Positions 15,537 to 24,387 of a stretch of 32,053 nucleotides of DNA are shown one piece after another. A model generated the notes under the pieces. The model saw only the letters and a program-made list of their open reading frames with translations. It ran no database searches and was not told where the DNA came from. The DNA comes from Flavobacteriales bacterium. GTDB lineage: Bacteria; Bacteroidota; Bacteroidia; Flavobacteriales_D; Sanyastnellaceae. Each line of letters begins with the position of its first letter. Position 1 is the stretch's first letter. The position numbers and the translations under genes were made by a program. The stretch lies in assembly GCA_020437755.1 (NCBI GenBank), contig JAGQVX010000027.1, positions 1-32,053 of the forward strand, given 5' to 3'.

Positions 15537-18107
15537 ATGCCAAGACTGATCCGCATACTCACCATGCTATCTCTTTCCCTTTGGGGAGTGCAGTCTTTCG
15601 GGCAATATATTCAGGGTAAAATCACGGATGAAAACAAGAAATATTTGGCGTATGCCAGCATATACGTCAAAAACTCGACAAAAGGAGTCTCAGCCGACCA
15701 GCGCGGATTCTACTTCATGGAATTGCCTGCCGGAACGTACACTATAGTTTTCAGCTTCATAGGCTACACCAATCAGGAATACGAGGTGGTGATTAGCAGC
15801 GGGAAACCCGTGAAGCTCGACGTACAGATGTTTCCTGAAACCAGCACCTTATATGCTGCCGAGGTTGTAGCCGATACGCGCGACCGAGGAGAGGAAATCA
15901 TGAAAAACGTACGCGACAAGCGCAAATACTATTTCGATCGGGTTGGGGAATATGCGTGCGAAACGTACATGAAAACATCCCTGGAAAAGGAATTGATGCG
16001 ACCGTCGAAAAAAGATACCATTCATGAGGAGGGCGACACCACAGAAGTTGTGAAACGTGGCATCAACGGGCACTTCAAGCGTGAAAAACTGAACCTCATC
16101 GAAACGGTGAGCACCACTTATTTTCGATCTCCCGGAAGGTATAAAGAAGTGGTATCAGCGCATCATGACTACGCCGAACGTCCGGGAAGCGGCGAGCCCG
16201 GAAGGTCGATTCACATGGGATCGGGTATGGATGATTTTGGGTCTAAGAACATTGCTCCGGTCTCTCATGCAAGCGACAATCCGTACATCTTGTTTGAAGA
16301 TTTCTCCAAGGCCGATTTGAACTTTTATCAAAACCTCATTGAATTCTCCGCTGTCAGTCAAAAGCCCCTGCTCTCCCCTATTGCCCTCAATAGCGGACTG
16401 AGTTACCGATTTGACTATAAAGGATCATTTATCGAGGACAACCGCAGGATTTACGAAATTGACGTGACACCGCTTTTCAAGTCGGGCGCTTTGTTTGAAG
16501 GGAAAATCTTCGTGGAAGACAGCACATGGGCACTGGTAACGGTAGACCTTCAAATCAACCGAGATGTATTGTTGTACTGCAATGAATTCAGGGTAATTCA
16601 AAACTACTCGCATTACGAAAATGACCAACTGGTACCGATAAGGCGGGAACTCACGTACACCATCAAAGATGGTAAGTATGATATCTTGGGCAACACACGC
16701 GTTGAACACCACAACTACGACTTCCATCCCGAGATAGAACGCGGATTTTTCAATGCCGAAGTCAAGCAATACACTGATGATGCATTCGACAAAGATTCAG
16801 CGTATTAGGCAGAACGCCGCCCCATTGTGCTCAAGGAAAATGAGTTGAAGTTTATCACCGAAAGCGATAGCATTTCCGCCTACTACGCCAGTGATGAGTA
16901 TTATGCAAAAGTGGATTCGGCATTCAACCGTCTCGATTGGTGGACTCCATTAATTGGCTACGGCCGCAAGAACAGCAAGCGAGGCACCGAGTTTTATCTG
17001 GAAGGAGTTTTAAGTCAGATTAACCCTGTTGGAATAGGCGGCTATCGGCACCGGCTCCCCGGGTATTTCAACAAGAAATTTGACAACGACTTTCTCCTGG
17101 AAAGTGAAGGTTTTGTGGATTATGGATTTCGCAACAAGGACGTGAAGGGAAAGGCAGGTATCGGGCTGACCTATGTACCGGAAAAGTTTGTCAGAACTTT
17201 TATACGTGCCGGTGAGTATTACGATCGCATCAACAACTACGCTTCTATCGAACAAACCTTCAGTCGGTCGAATTTTGCCCGAACCCGAATGATGAGCATT
17301 GCCCAACGCATGGAAATCGTGAACGGTTTGTTTGCCGAACTCTCCTTTGAATACTCGAAGCAATCGCCCATAACCGATATACAACTGGCGCCATGGTCCG
17401 ACGACTTGTTTGGCGGTTTGAACACTCCAGTTGAATTTGAACCCTATGTGAAAAGCGAGTTGCGACTGGACGTGAAGTATCGCATTGGTCAGAAGTATGT
17501 CAAACGCGGAAGAGAGAAGATTATATTGGGTACCGATTACCCTGAAATCAATCTGGTATACCGCAAGGGAATTCCCGGATTATTCAACAGTGAAGTGAAC
17601 TTTGACTACTTTGAAATCAGTGCCAAGGACCATTGGGAGATCGGTCAGTTTGGTTACTCCAAGTGGCAACTTTCATTTGGTACTTTCCTGAATAAAAACA
17701 ACTTACGTGTGCTGGAATGGAAGTACTTCCGGGGATCCGACCGGTACTATTTTTCAGATCCTGTAAGTTCGTTCCAATTGTTGGGACCAACAATGAGCAC
17801 TCCCAACGAATACCTCAGTGCCAATTATGTGCACCATTTTGAGGGCGCTATTCTGGGAAAAATCCCGGTGGTACGGTGGTTGAAATTGGGATTGGCAGGA
17901 GGTGCCGGAGCCTTATCCATTCCCGATAATGGGTTCTACCACTTTGAAGCCTACGCCGGACTCGAACGCAATATTCGGATCAAAAAGCAGCTTTTTCGAG
18001 TAGGTGTTTACGCCGTTACCTCTGACAATACCCTGGAAAGCACTAACTACAACTGGAAGTTTGGGCTTAATTTCTACAACACCTTCACCAAGAAGTGGGA
18101 ATACTGA
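15537..18107 (+). pseudogene. DUF5686 outer-membrane protein gene split by an in-frame TAG
   Basis: Two open stretches, 15537-16808 and 16809-18107, lie in the same frame, separated only by TAG at 16806-16808. Read through, they give about 855 residues. In order these are a signal peptide (MPRLIRILTMLSLSLWGVQS, cut near FGQ), a carboxypeptidase-like regulatory beta domain (IQGKITDENKKYLAYASIYV, about 25-110), a DUF5686 middle part, and a C-terminal beta-barrel of DUF5686 type ending in an aromatic strand (NFYNTFTKKWEY). The break is at DSAY-stop-AERRPIVL. The family has a tryptophan-containing junction before its RP-x-L motif here, so TGG to TAG by one base is the simplest explanation. No other frame damage is seen. 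A TTG at 15498 is not used. The function of the family is unknown; an outer-membrane location is inferred. It may be a very recent pseudogene or a sequencing error. Confidence 0.8.
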
Positions 18108-18111
18108 TTTC

Positions 18112-18141
18112 TTGAAGCCTGACCGGATTCTCCTATATTTG
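18112..18141 (+). promoter_or_regulatory. Promoter of the secreted hydrolase gene
   Basis: TTG at 18112-18114, a 19-nt spacer and TATATTTG at 18134-18141 form a near-ideal Bacteroidota promoter. It begins 5 nt after the stop of the DUF5686 frame and ends 17 nt before the ATG at 18159. Confidence 0.75.
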
Positions 18142-18158
18142 AGAGAAATCCTCCTGCC

Positions 18159-20663
18159 ATGAAACAACTTTTGTCTGCCTGGATTGTGCTGATCCCCTTT
18201 CTCGGATTCACCCAAACCGAACTCGAACTTGTGGGTTACGCCACAGCAAATGCTCCCTGGTTTGCCTATCATCAGTCTCACCATGCGGCTGAGCCCATTG
18301 CCATAGGGATTGATCCTCAACAATGGCCCGTGGATGGAAGTTCGGCTCAGGTATACATCACCGCCGATCAGTCGGCAGAGGAATGGGCTCTAGATGGGAC
18401 GCTAACTGATGTTCGAGGATCCGCGCAGTCGGTATTATTTTCGGGAGTGGACATCACAGACATGACCTTTATCCTCGACAATACCTCTGCATTGGAATCT
18501 ACAACAGGTATTCGCCCGGGAAGGGCTTACGACGTGGTACTCGATATGAATGCCAACGGCATGCTCGATTCCGGAGACTACATTGACGGATTGAACAGCA
18601 GTGGGTTTTATGTGCTTGGGAATCTTTTCAACGACGGTCCATACGATGTTGACACGGCCTACTACTCATCCTCTTTCTGGCACACTTTCCGAGTCTATTA
18701 TCCGGCAAATATTTCCGAATTAGAAGCTCAGCCCCTCGTCGTAATTTCACACGGCTGGACCCACAATTACTGGTACTATGATTACCTGGGCTATCACCTT
18801 GCCTCCTACGGATATGTGGTCATGTCACACCGCAACGATGTGGGCAACGGAGGGGCTGCGGCTACCGAAACTGCCAGTCAGACTGCTCTGGAAAACATCG
18901 ATGAATTTTGGGGGCATCTGGACACCATTGCCGACGGGGCGTTGGTGGACAAAGTCAACAAGAGCCTGATCGTACATACCGGACATAGTACCGGAGGAGA
19001 ATGCGTAGTGCGCGCATACAAGAGACTGTATGATGGAGACTATGAAAGTCCGTTTATAACGCACGAAAACATTGTGCTTGTGAGCAGTCTGGCTCCCGTA
19101 GCTTTTTTATCGGCCGAAGACACCCATCCCGAAGGCTGCAATTACCATCAGTTCCTTTGTGGAGCCGACACCGATGTGTCGGGTAATGCATACGACGGTT
19201 ATGTGCAGCCTTTCTCGATTTATGAGCGTGGATACGGCAACAAGCAAGTGACTTATATCCACGGAGCAGGCCATGAAGACTTGCACGACGAACCCGGCAA
19301 TCCACTGGCGTCCGGTCCTGACCTTATTGGAAAGGAAGCCACGCATACGATTGTAAAACCCTATTTCTTAGCCTTGTGTGAGTTGTACACACGCAACAAC
19401 CTGGCGATGAAGGAATACTTTACCCGCAATCGAAACGCTTTTCGACCCATTAACATCTCTGACACGTTGAACATCAGTGGCGAGTATCGGGATGCTGAAG
19501 ATCAGAACATCGTCGTAGACCATTTTGAGACCTTTCCCGACGAACACATCAGTAGCAGCGAAGCTTCAGTGAACTGGGACTTTGACGAGTACCATGAAAT
19601 TCTGATGCAGGACATTGATGAGTCCTTTGAATGGACCGGAGATAACTGGGCCAATGGACTTACCCGTGCACGCTTCGATGATCATCCTCATGCCGTGGCC
19701 TTTGAATGGGACCAGGAATCCACGCTCGAATTCGGCATCAGTCCGGAAATCGACGACTGGTCGAATCAGGACTACCTGAGTTTCCGGTGTGCTCAGATCA
19801 CAAGACACCCGTTCAACATGGAGCAGGAAGGATTGAGTTTTCGAATAAGTGTAGAAGACGCCATGGAACATACCGCAAGCGTCCATTCGGCCAATTACGG
19901 TCTGGTGCAGCCCCCCTACCCACGAGGGGGAGGCGGCTATATGACCTTATGTCTGGATTCAGGCACCTACACCATTGAATTAGCCGGATCGAACTGGGAG
20001 AGTGAGATGAGCTTTTCCATTCCGGGTTACATTGAAAATGCGGGAGCAGGAACCTACGAACTCGTTATTGGTGCCGGCGACCCCTGCACGGAGATTGAAG
20101 TATTGATGTATGACTCCTGGGGCGATGGATGGGACAGTGGCACGATTCAATTTTTTGACAGCACCAGCGCGCTCATTGCCGAAGGCACGATGAATGATGG
20201 CAGTGTTCCCGACATTGGAGAAGGCTGGCAAAACGAGTTCTACATATTCCGAATCCCCTTATCCGACTTCCAGCTTTCCAATCCTGATCTGAATTGGAAT
20301 GCCATGCTCGACCTGAAATTTGAATTTGGAATAGACGGCTACAGTCCTCAAGGAGCCATGGTTCTGGACAATATTGAGCTGACCCATGCCGGACTGAGCT
20401 TTGTGGCGTCGGTTCCTGACTACGCTGCTCCTTATTCTTTCGCGCTATACCCCAACCCGAACAGAGGAGACTTTCGAATTGTTCCCGAAGGATACGGTGT
20501 GTGGAATGTACAGATTTACGATATGAGCGGACGGGTTGTATGCGCACAACAGGCGATTGCAGGCTCCTGGACATACACTGGCCCCGAACTTCAGAGCGGA
20601 CTGTACATTGTGCAGGTCACCGAAAAGGGCAAGATGAGTGCTGTGCGCATGGTGGTAGAGTAA
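18159..20663 (+). CDS. Secreted alpha/beta hydrolase with T9SS sorting domain
   Basis: An 834-residue protein. A signal peptide (MKQLLSAWIVLIPFLGFTQ) is followed by an N-terminal beta-rich domain (about 20-170) that was not recognised. Next comes an alpha/beta hydrolase domain (about 180-400). Its nucleophile elbow is GHSTGG (S277), the likely acid is D337 (CGADTD) and the histidine H372 (GAGHEDLH); VISHGWTHNYWYY would form the oxyanion hole. The elbow and arrangement resemble cutinase/PET-hydrolase-like or lipase-type esterases, but the substrate is unknown. Residues about 440-755 are beta-rich and include a DSWGDGWDSG module like that in the first protein of the window. The final 75 residues (YPNPNRGDFRI...SGLYIVQV) are a type A T9SS sorting domain. 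The ATG is fixed by the signal peptide and the promoter. Confidence 0.88.
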   Translation: MKQLLSAWIVLIPFLGFTQTELELVGYATANAPWFAYHQSHHAAEPIAIGIDPQQWPVDGSSAQVYITADQSAEEWALDGTLTDVRGSAQSVLFSGVDITDMTFILDNTSALESTTGIRPGRAYDVVLDMNANGMLDSGDYIDGLNSSGFYVLGNLFNDGPYDVDTAYYSSSFWHTFRVYYPANISELEAQPLVVISHGWTHNYWYYDYLGYHLASYGYVVMSHRNDVGNGGAAATETASQTALENIDEFWGHLDTIADGALVDKVNKSLIVHTGHSTGGECVVRAYKRLYDGDYESPFITHENIVLVSSLAPVAFLSAEDTHPEGCNYHQFLCGADTDVSGNAYDGYVQPFSIYERGYGNKQVTYIHGAGHEDLHDEPGNPLASGPDLIGKEATHTIVKPYFLALCELYTRNNLAMKEYFTRNRNAFRPINISDTLNISGEYRDAEDQNIVVDHFETFPDEHISSSEASVNWDFDEYHEILMQDIDESFEWTGDNWANGLTRARFDDHPHAVAFEWDQESTLEFGISPEIDDWSNQDYLSFRCAQITRHPFNMEQEGLSFRISVEDAMEHTASVHSANYGLVQPPYPRGGGGYMTLCLDSGTYTIELAGSNWESEMSFSIPGYIENAGAGTYELVIGAGDPCTEIEVLMYDSWGDGWDSGTIQFFDSTSALIAEGTMNDGSVPDIGEGWQNEFYIFRIPLSDFQLSNPDLNWNAMLDLKFEFGIDGYSPQGAMVLDNIELTHAGLSFVASVPDYAAPYSFALYPNPNRGDFRIVPEGYGVWNVQIYDMSGRVVCAQQAIAGSWTYTGPELQSGLYIVQVTEKGKMSAVRMVVE

Positions 20664-20672
20664 CCCCTTTAC

Positions 20673-20698
20673 ATCGTACAGAACATTTCGTACCTTTC
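20673..20698 (+). promoter_or_regulatory. marR promoter with candidate operator
   Basis: TACCTTTC at 20691-20698 is one base from TAnnTTTG and ends 4 nt before the ATG, so the mRNA may be leaderless. Just upstream, 20673-20686 reads ATCGTACAGAACAT, which recurs with one change (C to T) at 21190-21203 in the dps promoter. Here it lies between the -33 and -7 positions, where bound repressor would block polymerase. Confidence 0.5.
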
Positions 20699-20702
20699 GG
20701 TT

Positions 20703-21125
20703 ATGAACACGCTCGAATTATACGGACTGATTCGCCGATTGAACCGAATTGCTGATCTGGACTCCCGGAAATTGGTAACGCGAAGCGGTCTGAGTATTCC
20801 GCAGTGGCTGGCGTTGGACTTTCTGTCAAAACAATCCGATTGCATTTGCACCCAACTTGAACTGAGGAAGGCATTAAATCTAAACTCTTCGACCGTTACC
20901 GGTATCGTTTCGCGTCTGGAAAGCAAAGGGGCTGTTGTTAAGCTACCTGTAACCGGAGACAAGCGCAATGTTCGACTAGCTCTCACACAACTCGGGCTTG
21001 ACAAGATATCGCGGGAACAACTCAGCGACTGGTCGGAACTGGAGAACCGACTTGGATCCATGACTTTGGAGCAAAAAACCGACTTTCAGCAAAAACTAAT
21101 CGAAATTGTACATTTTCTTGAGTAA
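20703..21125 (+). CDS. MarR-family transcriptional regulator
   Basis: A 140-residue winged-helix protein with typical MarR layout: N-terminal dimer helix (LYGLIRRLNRIADL), helix-turn-helix (LRKALNLNSSTVTGIVSRLESKGAV), wing with the conserved DKRNVRLALT, and a C-terminal dimer helix. Two cysteines, C47 and C49 (DCIC), stand just before the helix-turn-helix, a position from which oxidation or metal binding could change DNA binding. MarR proteins usually repress themselves and a neighbouring gene. The next gene encodes Dps, and a nearly identical 14-bp sequence is present in both promoters. The inducer is unknown; a redox signal is an inference from the cysteines and from Dps. Confidence 0.9.
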   Translation: MNTLELYGLIRRLNRIADLDSRKLVTRSGLSIPQWLALDFLSKQSDCICTQLELRKALNLNSSTVTGIVSRLESKGAVVKLPVTGDKRNVRLALTQLGLDKISREQLSDWSELENRLGSMTLEQKTDFQQKLIEIVHFLE

Positions 21126-21157
21126 AGAATCCCTTTTTGCTCCATTTAGGCCAGTTT

Positions 21158-21217
21158 TTGGCAGTTTAATCTACTTATTGTATATTTGTATCGTATAGAA
21201 CATGAATTCACATGTTC
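21158..21217 (+). promoter_or_regulatory. dps promoter with shared motif and palindrome
   Basis: TTG at 21158-21160, a 20-nt spacer and TATATTTG at 21181-21188 form a strong Bacteroidota promoter. Right after it, 21190-21203 reads ATCGTATAGAACAT, the motif also found before marR. Overlapping its 3' end is a perfect dyad, GAACATG, 6 nt, CATGTTC (21198-21217). Both lie around the expected transcription start, a usual place for a repressor. Confidence 0.6.
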
Positions 21218-21262
21218 AGGAACTGGTTTCACCCTTATCTTTCAGTTCCTCCTTCGAAATCA

Positions 21263-21278
21263 CATTTGGCGAATGCCA
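21263..21278. repeat. CATTTGGC-GAAT-GCCA short dyad, copy in dps leader
   Basis: Sixteen bases in the dps leader that match 15 of 16 bases of the sequence at 21874-21889 just after the dps stop. A 14-base core also occurs, inverted, at 9675-9688. TGGC and GCCA can pair across four bases. Confidence 0.4.
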
Positions 21279-21351
21279 CTTTACACACCGTGCGCCCTGC
21301 ACGTTGATGATGATTTTGAGCACCTCATTATTAACCCCTAAAAACACATTT

Positions 21352-21849
21352 ATGACACTAGCAGTTGAAAAGAAAAGAAACCACAAAAAACTCGGCTTCG
21401 ACCATATTGAAGCCGCCGAGATGATCGTAAAACTCGATCAGTTGCTCATCAACTTGGATAGCTTCAATAAAAAATTGCAGCAGTTTCACTGGACCGTAAT
21501 TGGGCCCGACTTTTTCGAGTTGCATGACGCATTCGAGTCGCTATACAAGAAAACCGATGAACACATTGATGAGGTGGCCGAACGCATTCGCGTTTTTGGA
21601 CACTACCCCACTTCCGATTTTAGCAATCCCAATCGCACATCCAGCATACTAATACCCGAAAAGGGACTGAGTTCGGAATTCATGATGCGGGAAGTGGTGC
21701 AGGACATTGAAACTTTACTGGGATTCCTGATTGAAGTGGCCAATGCTGCCTCCAATAATGGCGATGTTGGAACCGTGACGCTCATGGGGAATTATCTACT
21801 TTTTTACGAAAAAATGCACTGGCAGTATCGCTCATGGTTGCGAAAGTAA
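21352..21849 (+). CDS. dps: Dps-type ferritin-like DNA-protecting protein
   Basis: A four-helix protein of 165 residues that oxidises Fe(II) with peroxide, stores iron in a 12-mer shell, and may bind DNA. The four ferroxidase ligands are all present with standard spacing: H46 (QQFHW), H58 (ELHD), D73 and E77 (DEVAER). The usual ends of the family (GTVTLMGNYLLFYEKMHWQYRSW) are also seen. ATG 21352 is preferred because homology begins here and the preceding bases are A-rich, as usual for starts in this phylum. The frame stays open to ATG 21202, which lies 13 nt after the -7 box and would add 50 residues of unusual sequence. It is downstream of marR but has its own promoter. Confidence 0.9.
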   Translation: MTLAVEKKRNHKKLGFDHIEAAEMIVKLDQLLINLDSFNKKLQQFHWTVIGPDFFELHDAFESLYKKTDEHIDEVAERIRVFGHYPTSDFSNPNRTSSILIPEKGLSSEFMMREVVQDIETLLGFLIEVANAASNNGDVGTVTLMGNYLLFYEKMHWQYRSWLRK

Positions 21850-21873
21850 GAGCACGGAAGTTGGCAGTAAATC

Positions 21874-21889
21874 CATTTGGCGCATGCCA
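21874..21889. repeat. CATTTGGC-GCAT-GCCA short dyad after dps
   Basis: It lies in the 59-nt convergent gap between dps and priA and is nearly identical to the copy at 21263-21278. It might help end transcription, although the stem is short and no T-run follows. Confidence 0.4.
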
Positions 21890-21908
21890 TAATACATGCC
21901 GAAAACTC

Positions 21909-24383
21909 CTACATAGGATCCACATCCACGACGGCCCGCATGCTTTTAAAATCGGGTTGGGCTGAGAGCAAATCAATTTGTTGCTGAAGAATACCTTTGA
22001 CCGCCTTAGCCGACGCATCCCGCTCCACTTTGATCATGATATTGCGCAAATGCCAGTTGTTAATACGCGACACGTAAGGCACTTCCGGGCCCATGACGCG
22101 CTCGCCCAATTTTGACTTGAGTGCCGTGATTAATTCAATTGCTCCGGCATCCGCCAAATGACGATCCTTGTGCTTTAGCGTGATTCGAATGAGCCGATAG
22201 TACGGCGGGTACCAAAAATTGCGACGCTCGAGATTCTCTTGTTCGAACAAGCCCGTGTAGTCGTTCTCCATAACCCGTTGGATGACCCAATGGTCGGGCG
22301 TGTATGTTTGAATAACCACGAGCCCCCTTTTGTTCCGTCTACCTGCCCTACCCGCAACTTGAGTCATGAGTTGAAACGACCGTTCCATACTGCGGAAATC
22401 AGGAAAATTGATCATTTGATCGGCATTCAGGATACCCACGAGCCCCACATTATCGAAATCCAGTCCTTTGGTCACCATTTGCGTACCAACGAGAATATCG
22501 ATTTCACCCACTTCAAAATCGCTAATAATGCGCTGATAAGCGTGCTTGCTGCGTGTGGTATCGAGGTCCATACGTCGCACAACAGCTTTGGGGAAAAGGA
22601 TCTCCATTTCCTCCTCAATTTTCTCCGTGCCGAACCCCACCATCTTGATATCAGACGAGCCGCAGGCCGGACAAGTTGTGGGAGGATTTTGTGAGAAGCC
22701 GCAGTAATGGCATTTGAGCTGGTGGCTGTGCTTGTGGTAGGTAAGGTTCACATCGCATCGCTTGCACTCAGGAATGTAGGTACACATATTACACCTCCAC
22801 AATGGCGCGTATCCACGTCGGTTTTGGAAGAGAATGATCTGCTCTCCAGCTTCAAGAGCATTCTCGATTTTCGTAGCGAGGAACGAAGTGAAATTCCCCT
22901 TCATGGTTTTGTGCTTGAGCTCGTGGCGGATGTCGGCGCACTGAATCTCGGGCATGCGGATCCCGCCATATCGCTTGTGCAGCTCTACCAGTCCGTAGTG
23001 ACCTTCCTTTGCATTCCAGTAGGACTCAACCGAAGGCGTGGCGGACCCCAGCAATACCTTAGCACGATGCATCCTGGCGAGAACCAATCCCATATCTCTG
23101 CCGTTGTAGCGCGGAGCCGGATCGTACTGTTTGAACGAAGACTCATGTTCTTCATCCACAATCACCAACTGCAGCTTTGAAAACGGTAAAAACACCGCAG
23201 ACCGGGCTCCCAGAACCACATCGAATCGTCCGGAACTGCGGTCTTGAACCTGATTCCATATTTCAACCCGCTCATTTTGATTGAACCGCGAATGATACAC
23301 CCCAATACGCGGACCGAAGTACTTGCTCAGACGATTGATGATTTGTGTCGTTAGCGCGATTTCCGGAAGCAGGTAGAGTACTTGTCCGCCAGCATCGAGT
23401 ACTTCCTGAATCAGGTGAATGTACACCTCTGTTTTTCCCGAACCTGTTACGCCATGAAGCAGCGCCACATCTTTTTCCTGCCATATTTGCCGAATGGCCT
23501 GAAGCGCATCATTTTGAGACTCACTTAGAGCGGCCGGACCTAAATCTGCAGCATCATACTGCTCAATGCGGCCAATTTCCTTTTCAATGATGTCGAAAAC
23601 CCCGCGTTCCACCAATTTTTGAGTCATGGAACTCTGCGCCCCAACGGCTTTTTGCAAGACCACCTTCCCTATTTCCCTATCGCTTGACAATACGTTGCCG
23701 GTGTGGTGGAAGAAGGCCATGAGCATCTCCAATTGCTTTGGCGCGCGCTTTTCGAGTGTGTCAAACATCTCCTGAAGACGATCATCGTCGCACATTTCAG
23801 GAGTAAGTCGGAGGAACTCTTCAACGCGTGGTTTGTACCGTTGAAGCAAATCCTCTTCGGTAAACAACACGCGCTTCTCAATGAGCTTCTTGACCACGGG
23901 CATGACCGTTTTTTGATCGAGAATCTCACTTACCTCCTTCAACGTAAGCACCTCCTGCAATTGCAAGGCCTGAGCAACCAAAAACTCCTTGTCGCTGAGC
24001 GTGCTGTCGTTGCGGTCCCAGTCTTCATTGAGTACCAGCTTGGTTTCACTGGCAAGCTTCAGACTGGAAGGCAAGGCAGCGTTCATTACTTCGCCGAGCG
24101 TGCACATGTAGTATCCGGCCATCCAGTCCCACAGACTGAACTGAAACGAATTTACGACCGGGGTTTCGTCGAGAATCCCTTCGAGAAATTTAGCGGGATA
24201 CTCGGGAAGGTTTTCGTGAACGTTGCGCACAATTGCTGTATACAACTTAGCTTTTCCCAGTTGCACAATCACGCGTACACCCGGAATAACGTAGTCATTC
24301 AACTCAAAGGGAACACGATACGTGAGCATTTTGGGAAGCGCCAGCGGTAATATCACATCGGCAAAAAGTGTGCGTCGCTCCAT
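21909..24383 (-). CDS. priA: Primosomal protein N', replication restart helicase
   Basis: PriA recognises stalled or D-loop forks and reloads the replisome. The 824-residue protein has an N-terminal 3'-DNA-binding domain (ADVILPLALPKMLTYRVP), Walker A GVTGSGKTEVY (K317) and a DEEH box at 410-413. An eight-cysteine zinc-binding region follows (CNMC...CKRC...CHYC...CPAC), then helicase motifs (GTQMVTKGLDFDNV, QVAGRAGRR). It is longer than E. coli PriA (732), as is normal for Bacteroidota. The ATG at 24383 is supported by a perfect -7 box only 4 nt upstream. It is convergent with dps, with 59 nt between the stops. Confidence 0.95.
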   Translation of the reverse strand: MERRTLFADVILPLALPKMLTYRVPFELNDYVIPGVRVIVQLGKAKLYTAIVRNVHENLPEYPAKFLEGILDETPVVNSFQFSLWDWMAGYYMCTLGEVMNAALPSSLKLASETKLVLNEDWDRNDSTLSDKEFLVAQALQLQEVLTLKEVSEILDQKTVMPVVKKLIEKRVLFTEEDLLQRYKPRVEEFLRLTPEMCDDDRLQEMFDTLEKRAPKQLEMLMAFFHHTGNVLSSDREIGKVVLQKAVGAQSSMTQKLVERGVFDIIEKEIGRIEQYDAADLGPAALSESQNDALQAIRQIWQEKDVALLHGVTGSGKTEVYIHLIQEVLDAGGQVLYLLPEIALTTQIINRLSKYFGPRIGVYHSRFNQNERVEIWNQVQDRSSGRFDVVLGARSAVFLPFSKLQLVIVDEEHESSFKQYDPAPRYNGRDMGLVLARMHRAKVLLGSATPSVESYWNAKEGHYGLVELHKRYGGIRMPEIQCADIRHELKHKTMKGNFTSFLATKIENALEAGEQIILFQNRRGYAPLWRCNMCTYIPECKRCDVNLTYHKHSHQLKCHYCGFSQNPPTTCPACGSSDIKMVGFGTEKIEEEMEILFPKAVVRRMDLDTTRSKHAYQRIISDFEVGEIDILVGTQMVTKGLDFDNVGLVGILNADQMINFPDFRSMERSFQLMTQVAGRAGRRNKRGLVVIQTYTPDHWVIQRVMENDYTGLFEQENLERRNFWYPPYYRLIRITLKHKDRHLADAGAIELITALKSKLGERVMGPEVPYVSRINNWHLRNIMIKVERDASAKAVKGILQQQIDLLSAQPDFKSMRAVVDVDPM

Positions 24384-24387
24384 GGGG

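Noticed and set aside
16806-16808. TAG read as an amino acid (recoding)
   Set aside because: TAG ends several normal genes here and no pyrrolysine-type context is seen; a nonsense change or sequencing error is simpler.
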